Source: Vibrio splendidus
GTDB taxonomy: Bacteria > Pseudomonadota > Gammaproteobacteria > Enterobacterales > Vibrionaceae
DNA length: 64,000 bases
Assembly: GCF_001557875.1 (NCBI RefSeq)
Contig: NZ_LNRF01000005.1
Span: 62,001 to 126,000 of the forward strand
Direction of reading: 5' to 3'
Below are positions 45,958 to 54,989 of the stretch, in pieces. The stretch's first letter is position 1. Every line of letters begins with the position of its first letter. The position numbers were made by a program, and so were the translations under genes. The notes below the pieces were generated by a model, which saw only the letters and a program-made list of their open reading frames with translations, was not told where the DNA came from and searched no databases.

Positions 45958-47055
45958 ATGACAAACGCACTATTTCAACCAATTCAACTTGGTAATCTCG
46001 AGCTTAAAAACCGTATTGTTATGCCACCGATGACGCGTTCTCGTGCAACGCAACCTGGTAATTCAGCAAACGACATGATGGCGGCTTACTACGCTCAACG
46101 CGCTTCTGCAGGTTTGATTATTGCGGAAGGCACACAAATTTCACCTATGGGCCAAGGTTACGCTTGGACTCCGGGTATCTATTCTGATGAGCAGATTGCT
46201 GGTTGGAAGAAAGTCACCGATGCTGTACATGAAAAAGAGGGCGTTATCTTCGCTCAACTTTGGCATGTAGGCCGTGTAACACACCCAGACAACATCGGTG
46301 GTGAACAGCCAATCTCGTCTTCTGCACTTAAAGCAGAAAACGTAAAAGTATTCATCGATAACGGCACTGATGAACCGGGTTTTGTGGATGTGGTTGAACC
46401 TCGTGAGATGACCAAAGAAGACATCAAACAAGTGGTTGAACAGTATCGCAAAGCGGCTTTGAACGCGATTGAAGCAGGCTTTGATGGCATCGAACTTCAC
46501 GCTGCGAATGGTTACTTAATCAACCAATTCATCGATTCTGAAGCAAACAACCGCACTGACGAATACGGTGGTTCAATTGAAAACCGTTTACGCTTCCTAG
46601 GCGAAGTGGTTGAAGCTATGGTTGAAGCGATTGGTGCTGAACGTGTTGGTGTACGCCTTGCTCCGTTCACATCGTTGAATGGGACGGTTGACGCTACGCC
46701 AGTCGAAACTTATACAGCAGCGGCAGCACTACTTAACCTATATAAAATTGTTTACCTGCACATTGCAGAAGTTGATTGGGACGATGCACCTGAAACGCCA
46801 AAAGTATTTAAAGCGGCAGTTCGTGAAGCTTACGATGGTGTCCTTATTTATGCGGGTAAATACGATAGCGAGCGTGGCGAAAAAGCCGTTGCTGAAGGTG
46901 TAACTGACATGGTTGGCTTTGGTCGTCCGTTCGTAGCTAACCCAGATTTACCAGCTCGTATTCAAAATGGTTACCCGCTAGCAGCGCACGATCCAAATAC
47001 ACTGTTTGGTGGTGCTGAAAAGGGGTTAACAGACTACCCAGAATACGCAGGCTAA
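45958..47055 (+). CDS. nemA: N-ethylmaleimide reductase / alkene reductase (old yellow enzyme)
   Basis: A 365-residue FMN-dependent ene-reductase that reduces activated alkenes, quinones and nitro compounds using NADPH. NRIVMPPMTRSRA, the ELHAANGYLINQFIDSEANNRTDEYGGSIENR-type active-site region (His and Asn that bind the substrate carbonyl) and the FMN-phosphate region VGFGRPFVANPDLP are intact. E. coli pairs nemA with gloA under NemR; here the order is gloA-nemA with no NemR beside it. A strong terminator follows. Confidence 0.95.
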   Translation: MTNALFQPIQLGNLELKNRIVMPPMTRSRATQPGNSANDMMAAYYAQRASAGLIIAEGTQISPMGQGYAWTPGIYSDEQIAGWKKVTDAVHEKEGVIFAQLWHVGRVTHPDNIGGEQPISSSALKAENVKVFIDNGTDEPGFVDVVEPREMTKEDIKQVVEQYRKAALNAIEAGFDGIELHAANGYLINQFIDSEANNRTDEYGGSIENRLRFLGEVVEAMVEAIGAERVGVRLAPFTSLNGTVDATPVETYTAAAALLNLYKIVYLHIAEVDWDDAPETPKVFKAAVREAYDGVLIYAGKYDSERGEKAVAEGVTDMVGFGRPFVANPDLPARIQNGYPLAAHDPNTLFGGAEKGLTDYPEYAG

Positions 47056-47113
47056 AAACAGCTGCTTGAAGCAGATTATTGAGATAGTATCTTGATCCTG
47101 TTGAATGTTTATA

Positions 47114-47150
47114 AAAAGCAACCTGGCAGAGTCAGGTTGCTTTTTTCGTT
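47114..47150 (+). terminator. Rho-independent terminator after nemA
   Basis: A perfect 12-bp stem AAAAGCAACCTG / CAGGTTGCTTTT followed by a T-run. It ends just before the next gene start. Confidence 0.88.
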
Positions 47151-47165
47151 ATTGGACCGAATAAA

Positions 47166-48032
47166 ATGATGAACGTGAAAGCGATGCGTGGGGAACTTTA
47201 TCTCCTATTTGCCACCCTGTTAGCCGGGGTTGGATGGATTGCATCTAAGCTGGTGGTATTAGAAATGCCAGGACCAGTGTTCATTGGTGTGCGGTTTGTT
47301 GTGGCAAGCCTGATTTTACTTCCGTTTTGTATTCATCATATTCGTAAGCTTTCGTTTAAGCAGATACTTTCTCTTTGCGGAGTGGGTTTGTTGCTGTCCG
47401 CCTCATTGCAGGTATGGGTGTTTGCGGTATCGGTGACAGAAAGCTTATCGGAAGGGGCATTCATCATGAGCCTCGCGATGATCATTGCACCGTTTGTGTC
47501 TTGGATTTTGTTTCGAGTTAAGCCTAATCGTGCGTTTTGGATGTCGTTCCCCATCGCGATTATCGGCATGCTGTTGCTGACTTTGGGTAACGGCTGGCAT
47601 GTCGAGCAGAGTCAGATTTACTTTCTGCTAGCATCGATGTTGTTGTCCGTTCATTTTGTGATGAACAAGCGCGTGATTACCAATATCAAACCTATCGCAT
47701 CAATCTGTGTGCAGTTGTTTGTGGTGGGCGTGAGTGGTTTAGCCTTTGCTTCGATGACCGTTCAGCCGGAGTTCGAAATAACCAAAACCTTAGTTTTCTG
47801 GTTTATCGTGTCTGCGGTTATTGCGACTTCTATTCGTTACTTGCTTCAAACCGTCGGCCAACACTCTGTCAACATGGAAGTAGCGGCATTGATCATGATT
47901 CTTGAGCCAGTATGGACGCTGTTACTGAGTGTGAGTGTGTTAGGCGAAAGTGTAGAGATGCAAAAGCTGCTAGGTGGGGCTGTGATTATTGCTTCACTGT
48001 TCTGCTATATTAAGTGGTCGAGACGACAATAA
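47166..48032 (+). CDS. EamA/RhaT (DMT) family permease
   Basis: A 288-residue inner-membrane transporter with about ten helices in two EamA repeats. GPVFIGVRFVVASLILLPF in the first repeat and EVAALIMILEPVWTLLLSVSVLGE in the second are characteristic. The substrate is unknown. It starts 15 bp after the nemA terminator, so its promoter probably lies in or near that terminator or depends on read-through. It converges with a MarR gene. Confidence 0.88.
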   Translation: MMNVKAMRGELYLLFATLLAGVGWIASKLVVLEMPGPVFIGVRFVVASLILLPFCIHHIRKLSFKQILSLCGVGLLLSASLQVWVFAVSVTESLSEGAFIMSLAMIIAPFVSWILFRVKPNRAFWMSFPIAIIGMLLLTLGNGWHVEQSQIYFLLASMLLSVHFVMNKRVITNIKPIASICVQLFVVGVSGLAFASMTVQPEFEITKTLVFWFIVSAVIATSIRYLLQTVGQHSVNMEVAALIMILEPVWTLLLSVSVLGESVEMQKLLGGAVIIASLFCYIKWSRRQ

Positions 48033-48062
48033 AACACTCGGCGCGAGACCGAGTGTTGCTTG
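48033..48062 (+). terminator. Hairpin after the DMT permease gene
   Basis: A perfect 9-bp stem AACACTCGG / CCGAGTGTT. The following T content is low, so termination may be partial. Confidence 0.55.
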
Positions 48063-48141
48063 TTCTCTAATGTACGCTTAAATCGCCATAAGTAATAAAT
48101 TCGGAAAGCACTAAACTCGGTAAGTACTTAGCACGATAAGA

Positions 48142-48570
48142 TTAGATTGCCGCGACCATTTTCTGAAGTAGCTTGAGTATTTGTTGTTGCTCTTGCTCGT
48201 CCAACTCGCTCATTAACTCTTTGTTTAAACGAGCAGGGATAGAGATGAGTTGTTCTTCGAGAGCTTTGCCTTTTTCGGTTAAGTAGATTCGGAAAGAGCG
48301 ACGGCTGTTTGGATCGGCTCTACGCTCAACCAACTCAAGCTTTTCTAACTTGTCTAGTGTGCGTGTCGTGGTTGAATTTTCGACTTTGGATTTTGCCGCG
48401 ATATCACGCTGAGTAATACCTTCCTCTTCCCGTAGACACATCAATGTTGGCCACAATGCGATGGTTAGGCCGTGCTTCTTCAGCTCTAGGTCGAAATCTT
48501 TACTCGCTTTGTTGGCGATTACATTGATCATCCATCCAAAGCTATTTTGTCTATCAAATTCTACTGACAT
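48142..48570 (-). CDS. MarR family transcriptional regulator
   Basis: A 142-residue winged-helix regulator. The recognition region is ITQRDIAAKSKVENSTTTRTLDKLEKLELVERRADPNSRRSFRIYLTEKG, with the wing and dimerisation helices in their usual places. MarR proteins respond to phenolics or oxidants. No target lies directly adjacent in a divergent arrangement; the neighbouring DMT permease converges with it. An atypical feature is the absence of any strong operator-like palindrome in the 279 bp upstream. Confidence 0.9.
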   Translation of the reverse strand: MSVEFDRQNSFGWMINVIANKASKDFDLELKKHGLTIALWPTLMCLREEEGITQRDIAAKSKVENSTTTRTLDKLEKLELVERRADPNSRRSFRIYLTEKGKALEEQLISIPARLNKELMSELDEQEQQQILKLLQKMVAAI

Positions 48571-48849
48571 CCGCTTGTACCTAATTCTTACGATGACATT
48601 ACAACTATTGTCATCGTAACTAATATGAACGCAATTAGCATCAATAATGATTTTCTATTTGATGAAAAAGCTAATTGACTGCCATTTCTAAAATGATCCT
48701 TTGACTCTCAATGATTTTGTTTTCCGGAGAGTATGGTGAGAACTATCGGTGTTGATTGGACTTTTCTACGCAGAAAGTTTTTAAGAGGGTTCTGGATAGC
48801 TAATACATTGGGAATCTGTCTATTGGATCCTGATTCAGTGACACCGAAA

Positions 48850-49992
48850 CTAGATGTTCTCACCCAAGCTAAAGTACGCCAATACTTCATCTTCGCTGTT
48901 GTAGGTGAAATCCATACGCACATTAATACGCTCTTGACGTATCAAGCGATAACGTAGGCCAAGTCCAATCATCGATAAAAGATCACCATCATCAAAGCTA
49001 TGATAGGGATCTTTTGGACTGAGTCTCTCACCAAATACTTTGCCGACACCGGTCAACCCGACCACGGACACGTTGTTTAGGAAGTTGATCGATGAGCCAG
49101 AAAGTGAGTAGCGATATTCCATTTCTAGGTTGGTCATATGAGAGGCAATGTGATCCCCTGCAACAAAGCCTCGTTGCACGTTACGACCTTGTCGCCCGTA
49201 AGTGCTGTATGCACTGCTTGGGGCATTTTCAGCATCAAGTAGGTAGCGAGTAACCCACCTGCTGGCAATAATGTGGTTGTCATTGTGCGTTAAACTGTAG
49301 AAAAAACGGTAGTCTGAAAACAGTGAAGAGTAGGTAGCATCTTCATCATTGCCTAACCAAGTCCCGTGGTTCTCATACGTGAGCTCAAATAAAAAGCCAT
49401 GATACGGATAATAGTAATGCTCTCGCTCATCCCATAAGAATGAAAGTTTAGCGCCAGTATCAGCTTCATACTCTTCGCTAAACCCCGTCAACTTCAACAA
49501 CAATTTGTCGCGGGGAGTGTCTGCCAAATAGCGAGCCGTGGAAAAGTCTAACCCCATACCTAGATAGATATTGTCATACACTTTGAAGTAGAAATCGCCA
49601 TCGAACGCGTACTCTTGATGGTTGGTATCAACAAGGTCGACCAAGGTTATGTTAGTGCTAGAGAACCCCATTTCGCCACTGAATCTCACCGAATCACCTT
49701 TCAGCAATAGCTCCGCATTACCTTTGATGTAATAGCTGTCGTTCTGTGTGTAAGTCAGTGTCGCTGATAACGTGGAAGCGTTCTTAGTTTCGCCATCGGC
49801 GTAGAAGTTATAGATGGGAACCACAGAGAGCCCGGTATCTACACTCGGGTCATAAAAGGGGATCGCGATAACACGAAATTGGTCATCGAGTTCTGGTTCT
49901 TGGGATTCTCGCGTATCAACTTCGAATGCTGAACTAGAGAAACTGGCAACAGAAGAGAAAAGGGCTGTTGTCCAAAAAGAGTGTCGAATCAT
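48850..49992 (-). CDS. BamA/TamA-like surface-antigen (Omp85-type) outer-membrane protein
   Basis: A 380-residue exported barrel. After a signal peptide ending in SSA (about residue 22), the sequence is a chain of amphipathic beta-strands with many aromatics and no POTRA repeats. The late features GRQGRNVQRGF and the strand GDLLSMIGLGLRYRL resemble the bacterial surface antigen domain (PF01103), including an RGF-like motif. Without POTRA domains it is unlikely to be an insertase; its role is unknown. The start at 49992 was chosen for the signal peptide; an upstream extension is not credible. Confidence 0.7.
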   Translation of the reverse strand: MIRHSFWTTALFSSVASFSSSAFEVDTRESQEPELDDQFRVIAIPFYDPSVDTGLSVVPIYNFYADGETKNASTLSATLTYTQNDSYYIKGNAELLLKGDSVRFSGEMGFSSTNITLVDLVDTNHQEYAFDGDFYFKVYDNIYLGMGLDFSTARYLADTPRDKLLLKLTGFSEEYEADTGAKLSFLWDEREHYYYPYHGFLFELTYENHGTWLGNDEDATYSSLFSDYRFFYSLTHNDNHIIASRWVTRYLLDAENAPSSAYSTYGRQGRNVQRGFVAGDHIASHMTNLEMEYRYSLSGSSINFLNNVSVVGLTGVGKVFGERLSPKDPYHSFDDGDLLSMIGLGLRYRLIRQERINVRMDFTYNSEDEVLAYFSLGENI

Positions 49993-50147
49993 GTAGAGAG
50001 TTACGTCCAATGTAAGGTTGACCGCCGTGCTACGGGAGCTTGCGGATCTGGAGCATAACACGTCATTTATACTGATTAATAGTAAGGGAATGGTTAACCC
50101 TATAAATATACCGTACAGAAATGAGTACAGTTGATAACATCGACAAT

Positions 50148-50175
50148 AAAAAATGGTGAGAAAAGTTCTCACCAC
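50148..50175 (-). terminator. Rho-independent terminator after ppiB (minus strand)
   Basis: A perfect 8-bp stem GGTGAGAA / TTCTCACC, followed by TTTTTT on the minus strand. Confidence 0.75.
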
Positions 50176-50234
50176 TTCGGGATGGTGGGTAGGGGGCGCT
50201 TGTTACTTGTGACCCCGTGCTTTTTACTTGCGAT

Positions 50235-50729
50235 TTACTCGTTGATGGTGACTTTAGTAATCACAATATCTTCGCAAGGTACATCTTCGTGTCCCCAGCG
50301 AGTGGTTGTTGGCGCTACAGCGATTTTTTTTACCACGTCCATACCCGCTGAAACCTTAGCGAATACCGCGTAACCCCAGCCAGCATTCGTCGTTGAGGTA
50401 TGATCTAGGAAGTCGTTGTCATCAAGGTTGATGAAGAACTGCGCCGTTGCAGAATGTGGGGCGTCGGTACGAGCCATAGCGACAGAGCCGATCACGTTCT
50501 TTAAGCCACGGTTTGCTTCGTTGACGATGGGTGCGCGAGTTGGTTTTTCTGTCATGTCGATAGTGTGTCCACCACCTTGAATCATGAAACCTTCAATAAC
50601 ACGATGAAATGTCGTGCCTTCGTAGAAGCCATCTTGGCAGTATTTAAGGAAGTTTTTCGACGTTACTGGCGCTTTTTCAAGGTTCAGTTCAATTTCAATG
50701 TCGCCAAAGTTAGTGGTCAGAATGATCAT
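50235..50729 (-). CDS. ppiB: Cytosolic cyclophilin-type peptidyl-prolyl isomerase
   Basis: A 164-residue cyclophilin without a signal peptide, catalysing cis-trans isomerisation of prolyl bonds. Active-site motifs [24 protein letters not shown] and [15 protein letters not shown] match PpiB, and the length equals that of E. coli PpiB (164). It is probably transcribed alone, with a terminator directly downstream. Confidence 0.95.
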   Translation of the reverse strand: MIILTTNFGDIEIELNLEKAPVTSKNFLKYCQDGFYEGTTFHRVIEGFMIQGGGHTIDMTEKPTRAPIVNEANRGLKNVIGSVAMARTDAPHSATAQFFINLDDNDFLDHTSTTNAGWGYAVFAKVSAGMDVVKKIAVAPTTTRWGHEDVPCEDIVITKVTINE

Positions 50730-50888
50730 AAAGGTCCCAATATTTGAGTGCTATTATTTGGAATGCTACAGCACAGTGGATAGCTTAATTGAGTGCAGTA
50801 TATGAAAAATTATGGAGGATGCCAGTTAACAATACTTCCCAAGCGTATATACGGGATTGGTGAGTGGCTAGGAAACATCATATATAAG

Positions 50889-50915
50889 AAAGCCAGCGAT
50901 GAAATCGCTGACTTT
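50889..50915 (-). terminator. Probable terminator after the DsbA-type gene (minus strand)
   Basis: CAGCGAT / ATCGCTG hairpin within a longer imperfect AAAG...CTTT stem, with a modest T-rich tail on the minus strand. Confidence 0.55.
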
Positions 50916-50944
50916 GAGATATCTAAAATAGGCCCTAGTTATTG

Positions 50945-51544
50945 CTAAAGAGTTAGCAGGTAATTCACTAGTTGGTTGTACTCTTCGTAGCTCTTAATTT
51001 GGTCCGGTTTCACGATGTATTTGTTGTTAACCAGAACTCCAGGCACACCTGTTAGTGTGCTTTGATCAAACTCTTTATCGAAACGTTTTTGCATCGAGTT
51101 CACTGCAAAGCTGTTGTATGCCGCATCAAACTTCTTCGCATCGATACCGTTATCAATGAAAACTTCACGCAGCTCTGCTTCATTTTTTGGTGTTTGTTGC
51201 TTCTCATGGATCTGAGCAAACATCGCTGGAACCATACTTTCTTCAGCGTCTAGAGCAATCATGGTCGCGTAAGCTTTTGCCATTGGCACTGCCATGTTGT
51301 TACCCATAAAAGCGACATGTACTTTTTGGAAGCTTGCTGACTTTGGTAAGTCTTCTTTTAGATACTTAATCACCCCTTCAAACTTGTAACAGTGTGGGCA
51401 ATAGAAAGAGAAAAATTCGGTTACGACAGGCTTGTCGGCCTTCGCTACATCAAGGATTTTGTAGTGCGTGCCTTCTTCAAATTGTGCGGCGTTTACTGAA
51501 GCGCTCAAGATAAGAGCGGCAAAGAGGCTAAATAGTTTTTTCAT
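50945..51544 (-). CDS. DsbA-family periplasmic thiol-disulfide oxidoreductase
   Basis: A 199-residue exported protein. The signal peptide ends in VNA (about residue 19). The DsbA thioredoxin fold carries the CPHC active site ([14 protein letters not shown]) and the cis-proline in [12 protein letters not shown] is the strongly oxidising E. coli DsbA/TcpG site, so it should introduce disulfides. It may be the main DsbA or a second copy; the neighbourhood (ppiB, a Cys-rich small protein) does not decide this. Confidence 0.9.
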   Translation of the reverse strand: MKKLFSLFAALILSASVNAAQFEEGTHYKILDVAKADKPVVTEFFSFYCPHCYKFEGVIKYLKEDLPKSASFQKVHVAFMGNNMAVPMAKAYATMIALDAEESMVPAMFAQIHEKQQTPKNEAELREVFIDNGIDAKKFDAAYNSFAVNSMQKRFDKEFDQSTLTGVPGVLVNNKYIVKPDQIKSYEEYNQLVNYLLTL

Positions 51545-51633
51545 GTGTTCATTTCCTAAATTCGGATGTCATTAGATACAGCAAATGCGCTGTTATATCT
51601 TGGTGGCAGATATTGCCAATTAGGGACAAACGA

Positions 51634-52008
51634 TTAAGAAATAGGAGGGCGATATGGCGCTTGTGGTGCAATGATCGCTTTGTGTGAAGGCTCTTTTTCT
51701 ATCAATGCCAGCGATTCAATCTGCGTATCGAAAGATTCAGAAACGATAAGTGGTGGTATTTTCAGTAGACAGACTGATCCACAGCAATGGTGTTCAACGT
51801 TGGGTTGTGCGCTGGGAAAAGGTGTTGGGGCGCTTTCTACAGAACTGATGTTAGAAGCAGAGAAAGAGAAGCTATTGGTGGAAGTTGATTGAGCTTGAGG
51901 GGCTTGCAGAGCATTGCTGCTCGCGATGCTGTCCACACTAATGGTGGCCATTAGCATAGCGAAGAGCATGAAAGCGTGTACCCAAATTTTGTTAATCAAC
52001 TTTGGCAT
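51634..52008 (-). CDS. Small exported protein with a His-Cys cluster
   Basis: A 124-residue protein with a signal peptide-like N-terminus (helix about residues 10-25), a Ser/Ala/Thr/Gln-rich linker and a conserved-looking cluster EHHCCGSVCLLKIP near residue 75. Two His and three Cys close together suggest metal binding or a disulfide. No family is recognised. It lies 90 bp upstream of the DsbA-type gene on the same strand and may be co-transcribed, making it a possible DsbA substrate (inference). The ATG at 52008 was preferred to an adjacent TTG. The 314 bp upstream show no supported gene. Confidence 0.55.
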   Translation of the reverse strand: MPKLINKIWVHAFMLFAMLMATISVDSIASSNALQAPQAQSTSTNSFSFSASNISSVESAPTPFPSAQPNVEHHCCGSVCLLKIPPLIVSESFDTQIESLALIEKEPSHKAIIAPQAPYRPPIS

Positions 52009-52325
52009 CAATTCTTAGTCTTGGTATATGAACGTGTGTTGGTGCGAATAAAATTGTGCAACCGCTAACCGTAAAATAGGTAAAGCGCAAACGTTCCGAT
52101 AATACACGACTTGTTTCAGCATCTCTAATCAAACCCGATGAAACTTGCCAGGGTTCTATTTTTGTTTGACCTATCAAGGTGCGCTGCATACGTTAATTTC
52201 ACCTCAATCCGTGTATTGATAATTAGGGAACAGCTGTTGAATCGCTTTGCAATGGACTGTGGGTATCATAGAATCGAAAACGTATTCGAATTTTATTGAT
52301 ATCAACGGAAGAGAATAAACAATCA

Positions 52326-53282
52326 ATGAGTAGTATTTTAGAGTGTATTCGTACAGTTGGACGAGGAGAAAGAGGGCGTAAGCCTTTGTCGTTCGAACAA
52401 GCCTACCGCATCATGGATGAGTATTTAAGCGGAGAGGTCGGTGACGACCAAATGGCGATGCTACTGATGTTGATTCGTGTGCAGAATGAAACCAATGAAG
52501 AGATTGCCGGCTTTGTAAAAGCCTTTCAATCACGAGTGCCAGACTTAGGCGCAGATATTGACTGGCCGTGTTACGCCGGTAAACGTAATGATACTGCCAG
52601 TGGTAAGCCGTGGAATTTGCTTGCTGCGAAGATATTGGCTGACGATGGTTATAAGGTATTGATGCATGGCTATATGGATAAACCAAGTGGCCGCACGCAC
52701 GTAGAGACTCACCTTGAGTGTGTCGGTGTGCGTAGTGCGAAAGATCCACAAGACGCGAAGCAGATCCTTGAATCTGATGGTATCGCTTATTTACCGCTTG
52801 CCAACTTTGCACCAGAAGCTCAGACCATGATCGGCTGGAAACACCGTTACGGTTTGCGCACACCAATCAACACTGTGGTTCGAGCATTGAATCCAGGTGG
52901 TGGCCGTTTAGGTCTGCGTGGCAGTTTCCATCCTGGCTTCCCACAGCTTCATGCGGAAGTTGAGCATGTCATTGGCAATAAATCCCACTCGGTGATTTCA
53001 TTCAAAGGGATGAATGGTGAGTCGGAATATAACCCTAAAGTTAGCCAAACGGTTTGGATGAGCTCTCCTGACAAAGTCGAATCGTTCTACTGGGAAGAGA
53101 TGATAAACCTAGAGCTGCCACTTCCGAGTCAATGTGTACTTGGTACACCGGCTGAAGAGATGGCGTTAATGGCGAATACCGTTGTTGACAGCATGACAGC
53201 TATTCTCTTTGCAGAAACGCACGATAAAACTGAGGCATACCAGAAAGCGGTGCGCCTGTGGCATGAGTATTGTGCGAGTTAG
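52326..53282 (+). CDS. ybiB: TrpD2/YbiB-type phosphoribosyltransferase-like protein
   Basis: A 318-residue relative of anthranilate phosphoribosyltransferase (glycosyltransferase family 3). The N-terminal helical domain (MDEYLSGEVGDDQMAMLLMLIRVQNETNEEIAGF) and the alpha/beta domain are present, but the phosphoribosyl-pyrophosphate loop of TrpD (GTGGD) reads KRNDTAS. That change is typical of YbiB/TrpD2 proteins, which bind nucleic acid and lack TrpD activity. E. coli ybiB is SOS-linked. The ATG at 52326 was preferred to an upstream TTG. A good terminator follows. Confidence 0.85.
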   Translation: MSSILECIRTVGRGERGRKPLSFEQAYRIMDEYLSGEVGDDQMAMLLMLIRVQNETNEEIAGFVKAFQSRVPDLGADIDWPCYAGKRNDTASGKPWNLLAAKILADDGYKVLMHGYMDKPSGRTHVETHLECVGVRSAKDPQDAKQILESDGIAYLPLANFAPEAQTMIGWKHRYGLRTPINTVVRALNPGGGRLGLRGSFHPGFPQLHAEVEHVIGNKSHSVISFKGMNGESEYNPKVSQTVWMSSPDKVESFYWEEMINLELPLPSQCVLGTPAEEMALMANTVVDSMTAILFAETHDKTEAYQKAVRLWHEYCAS

Positions 53283-53306
53283 ATGATGGTTTTTAACCAA
53301 TGAGAG

Positions 53307-53332
53307 AAGGTCAGCGTGTGCTGGCCTTTTTT
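53307..53332 (+). terminator. Rho-independent terminator after the ybiB-type gene
   Basis: AAGGTCAGC / GCTGGCCTT stem with GTGT loop and a T-run. Confidence 0.85.
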
Positions 53333-53381
53333 GTGCTTGATTTCTAGCAAAGGGCTTTCGTGAATGGTCAAGCAATAAGAG

Positions 53382-53678
53382 TTACTTTACTCGCATCAAT
53401 CGATGCATCTTGCCTTCAAATTGAATCTCAATGACTTGTGAAATTTTCATTTTCTCAACTCGTTCAAGCATTGCTGCTTGATAGGATCGCTTCTTCATCC
53501 ACTCTAACGGCTCTTTAAAGCCATCTTCATTTATCACAAAGGACTGATCGGTGAAGGAGTCTTCAAAGATATGAACCACCCAAATGCGTGATTGGAAATC
53601 TAACAATTCGCTAAAGTAGCTTTTTATCTTAGGTATAAAGTGAGATAGAAGAGTTTGAGGAGAACGAAGCAAAGTCAT
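53382..53678 (-). CDS. 98-residue protein of unknown function
   Basis: A small soluble protein, basic at both ends, with a Trp/Phe-rich centre (SRIWVVHIFEDSFTDQSFVINEDG) and a C-terminal KMKISQVIEIQFEGKMHRLMRVK stretch suggesting beta strands. The composition is protein-like. The start was placed at the first ATG; the ribosome site is weak. It stands alone between two terminator-bearing units. No family is recognised. Confidence 0.65.
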   Translation of the reverse strand: MTLLRSPQTLLSHFIPKIKSYFSELLDFQSRIWVVHIFEDSFTDQSFVINEDGFKEPLEWMKKRSYQAAMLERVEKMKISQVIEIQFEGKMHRLMRVK

Positions 53679-53862
53679 AGTGAACCGTTTGGACAATGAA
53701 AAGCGGTGCGACGGATATGTCCAATTCGAGCGCTTATCGGTTAAAGCAGGTAATCATCGTCAATGTGATTACCTACTCAAGAACTTGCCACAAAATACGG
53801 TATTCATGTGTCGCTGACAATGCTTGTTGAGCTTGACTGTCAAGACATGTGTGATGAGTCTG

Positions 53863-54096
53863 CTATTTAACGAACAAGCCGAAGTCAATCTCTTGTTCTC
53901 TTTGGTATTTCACCAGCTTCACTTTTAGGTCGTGTTTTGCTGCTAAGTCAATGGCTAAGCACGACATGCGTTTTATCTCATCAACACAGCTTGAAATAAG
54001 CGGTTTTTCTTGATTATCGATAGTGGCGATGAGTGTGTTTTCTGTACCGTCGTTACCTGCATAAACATACGCATACATGTTGTTGTCGTGTTGCAT
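53863..54096 (-). CDS. 77-residue protein of unknown function
   Basis: A small soluble protein starting MQHDNNMYAYVYAGNDGTENT, with a cysteine pair (ISSCVDEIKRMSC) and a charged C-terminal half (KLVKYQREQEIDFGLF). The predicted pattern is beta-alpha-beta. AGGAAG lies upstream of the ATG. The 303 bp upstream contain a 10-bp imperfect tandem array. Function unknown. Confidence 0.65.
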   Translation of the reverse strand: MQHDNNMYAYVYAGNDGTENTLIATIDNQEKPLISSCVDEIKRMSCLAIDLAAKHDLKVKLVKYQREQEIDFGLFVK

Positions 54097-54168
54097 AAAC
54101 TTCCTAAATCCGGATTTCTAATTATTAGTGCGGTGAAGATTACAGGGTTTATCTACTCAGGCTAGTTC

Positions 54169-54208
54169 GGCTAAGTAAGGTTAAGCAAGGGAAAGTAAGG
54201 CTTTGTAA
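54169..54208. repeat. Imperfect tandem repeat, period 10, four units
   Basis: GGCTAAGTAA, GGTTAAGCAA, GGGAAAGTAA and GGCTTTGTAA run consecutively. They lie between the divergent 77-residue-protein and CBS-protein genes. Confidence 0.55.
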
Positions 54209-54399
54209 GAGCTCTTTTTTTCCTTTTTTCTGGTGGCCTAAAACGTGCTCAAGCCTTTGTTTGTCTCGCTTTGTTGTCTTGTTAGGTTTTGCCTATCAAT
54301 AAAATTGTTGAAATCCATTTAGTAAAATCAAGATTTTAGACAACAATTAACTTAACAAGATAGAAAAATATATAACGCAAAGTATTTAGGGAGAACGCA

Positions 54400-54816
54400 A
54401 TGCATTCTATTAAAGTGAAAGATTATATGACGCAACAGGTTGTGACATTTACTCCTGATATGCCGTTAAGTCTAGCGTTAGACAAAGTGATGCGTAGCCA
54501 CCATATGGGTGGACCCGTAATTGACGATAATGAGCAAGTGATTGGTTTCCTTTCTGAGCAAGATTTACTCGAGAAACTGGTGAAGGTGAGCTATTTCTGC
54601 CAAGACACACACATTGTGGGTGATTGCATGTATCAAGAAGTGCTGTCTGTCTCACCTGAATTATCTATTATTGAGCTGGCGGACATGATGCAAGTTGGGA
54701 AACCTAAGGCATACCCAGTAATTGATAACGGGAAGCTGGTCGGTATGATCACCCGAACCGATGTTTTGAGAGCAATCGGCAAGAACTTAGATGAATGTTT
54801 CAAACATCCTGTATAG
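54400..54816 (+). CDS. Tandem CBS-domain protein
   Basis: A 138-residue protein made of two CBS domains only (about residues 8-65 and 77-130). The first shows KDYMTQQVVTFTPDMPLSLALDKVMRSHHMGGPVIDD and the second CMYQEVLSVSPELSIIELADMMQ. CBS pairs bind adenosyl nucleotides and act as energy or redox sensors for partner proteins. No partner is adjacent. AGGGAGAACGCA precedes the ATG and a terminator follows, so it is a single-gene unit. Confidence 0.9.
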   Translation: MHSIKVKDYMTQQVVTFTPDMPLSLALDKVMRSHHMGGPVIDDNEQVIGFLSEQDLLEKLVKVSYFCQDTHIVGDCMYQEVLSVSPELSIIELADMMQVGKPKAYPVIDNGKLVGMITRTDVLRAIGKNLDECFKHPV

Positions 54817-54860
54817 TAAGGTGTTAAGAACGATTATTTTTATCAATACCCATAATTGAC

Positions 54861-54886
54861 AAAAGGCGCACTAGCGCCTTTTTTCT
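54861..54886 (+). terminator. Rho-independent terminator after the CBS gene
   Basis: A perfect 9-bp stem AAAAGGCGC / GCGCCTTTT with an ACTA loop, then TTTT. Confidence 0.88.
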
Positions 54887-54989
54887 GTATAGAGCTTTTC
54901 TAGATAGATCCTTTCTTTGTGGATCCCCAGCTTGTGGTTGACTAGTTTATTAAGCTTTAGTTTGCGGTATGCCAACTTTTGGAGGTTTC

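Noticed and set aside
48708..48923. 71-codon minus-strand frame overlapping the 3' end of the surface-antigen-like gene
   Set aside because: It overlaps the end of a supported gene in another frame and has no ribosome site.
51992..52189. Minus-strand frame of 65 codons upstream of the His-Cys protein gene
   Set aside because: It overlaps the start of a better-supported gene, has no ribosome site and shows no protein-like pattern.
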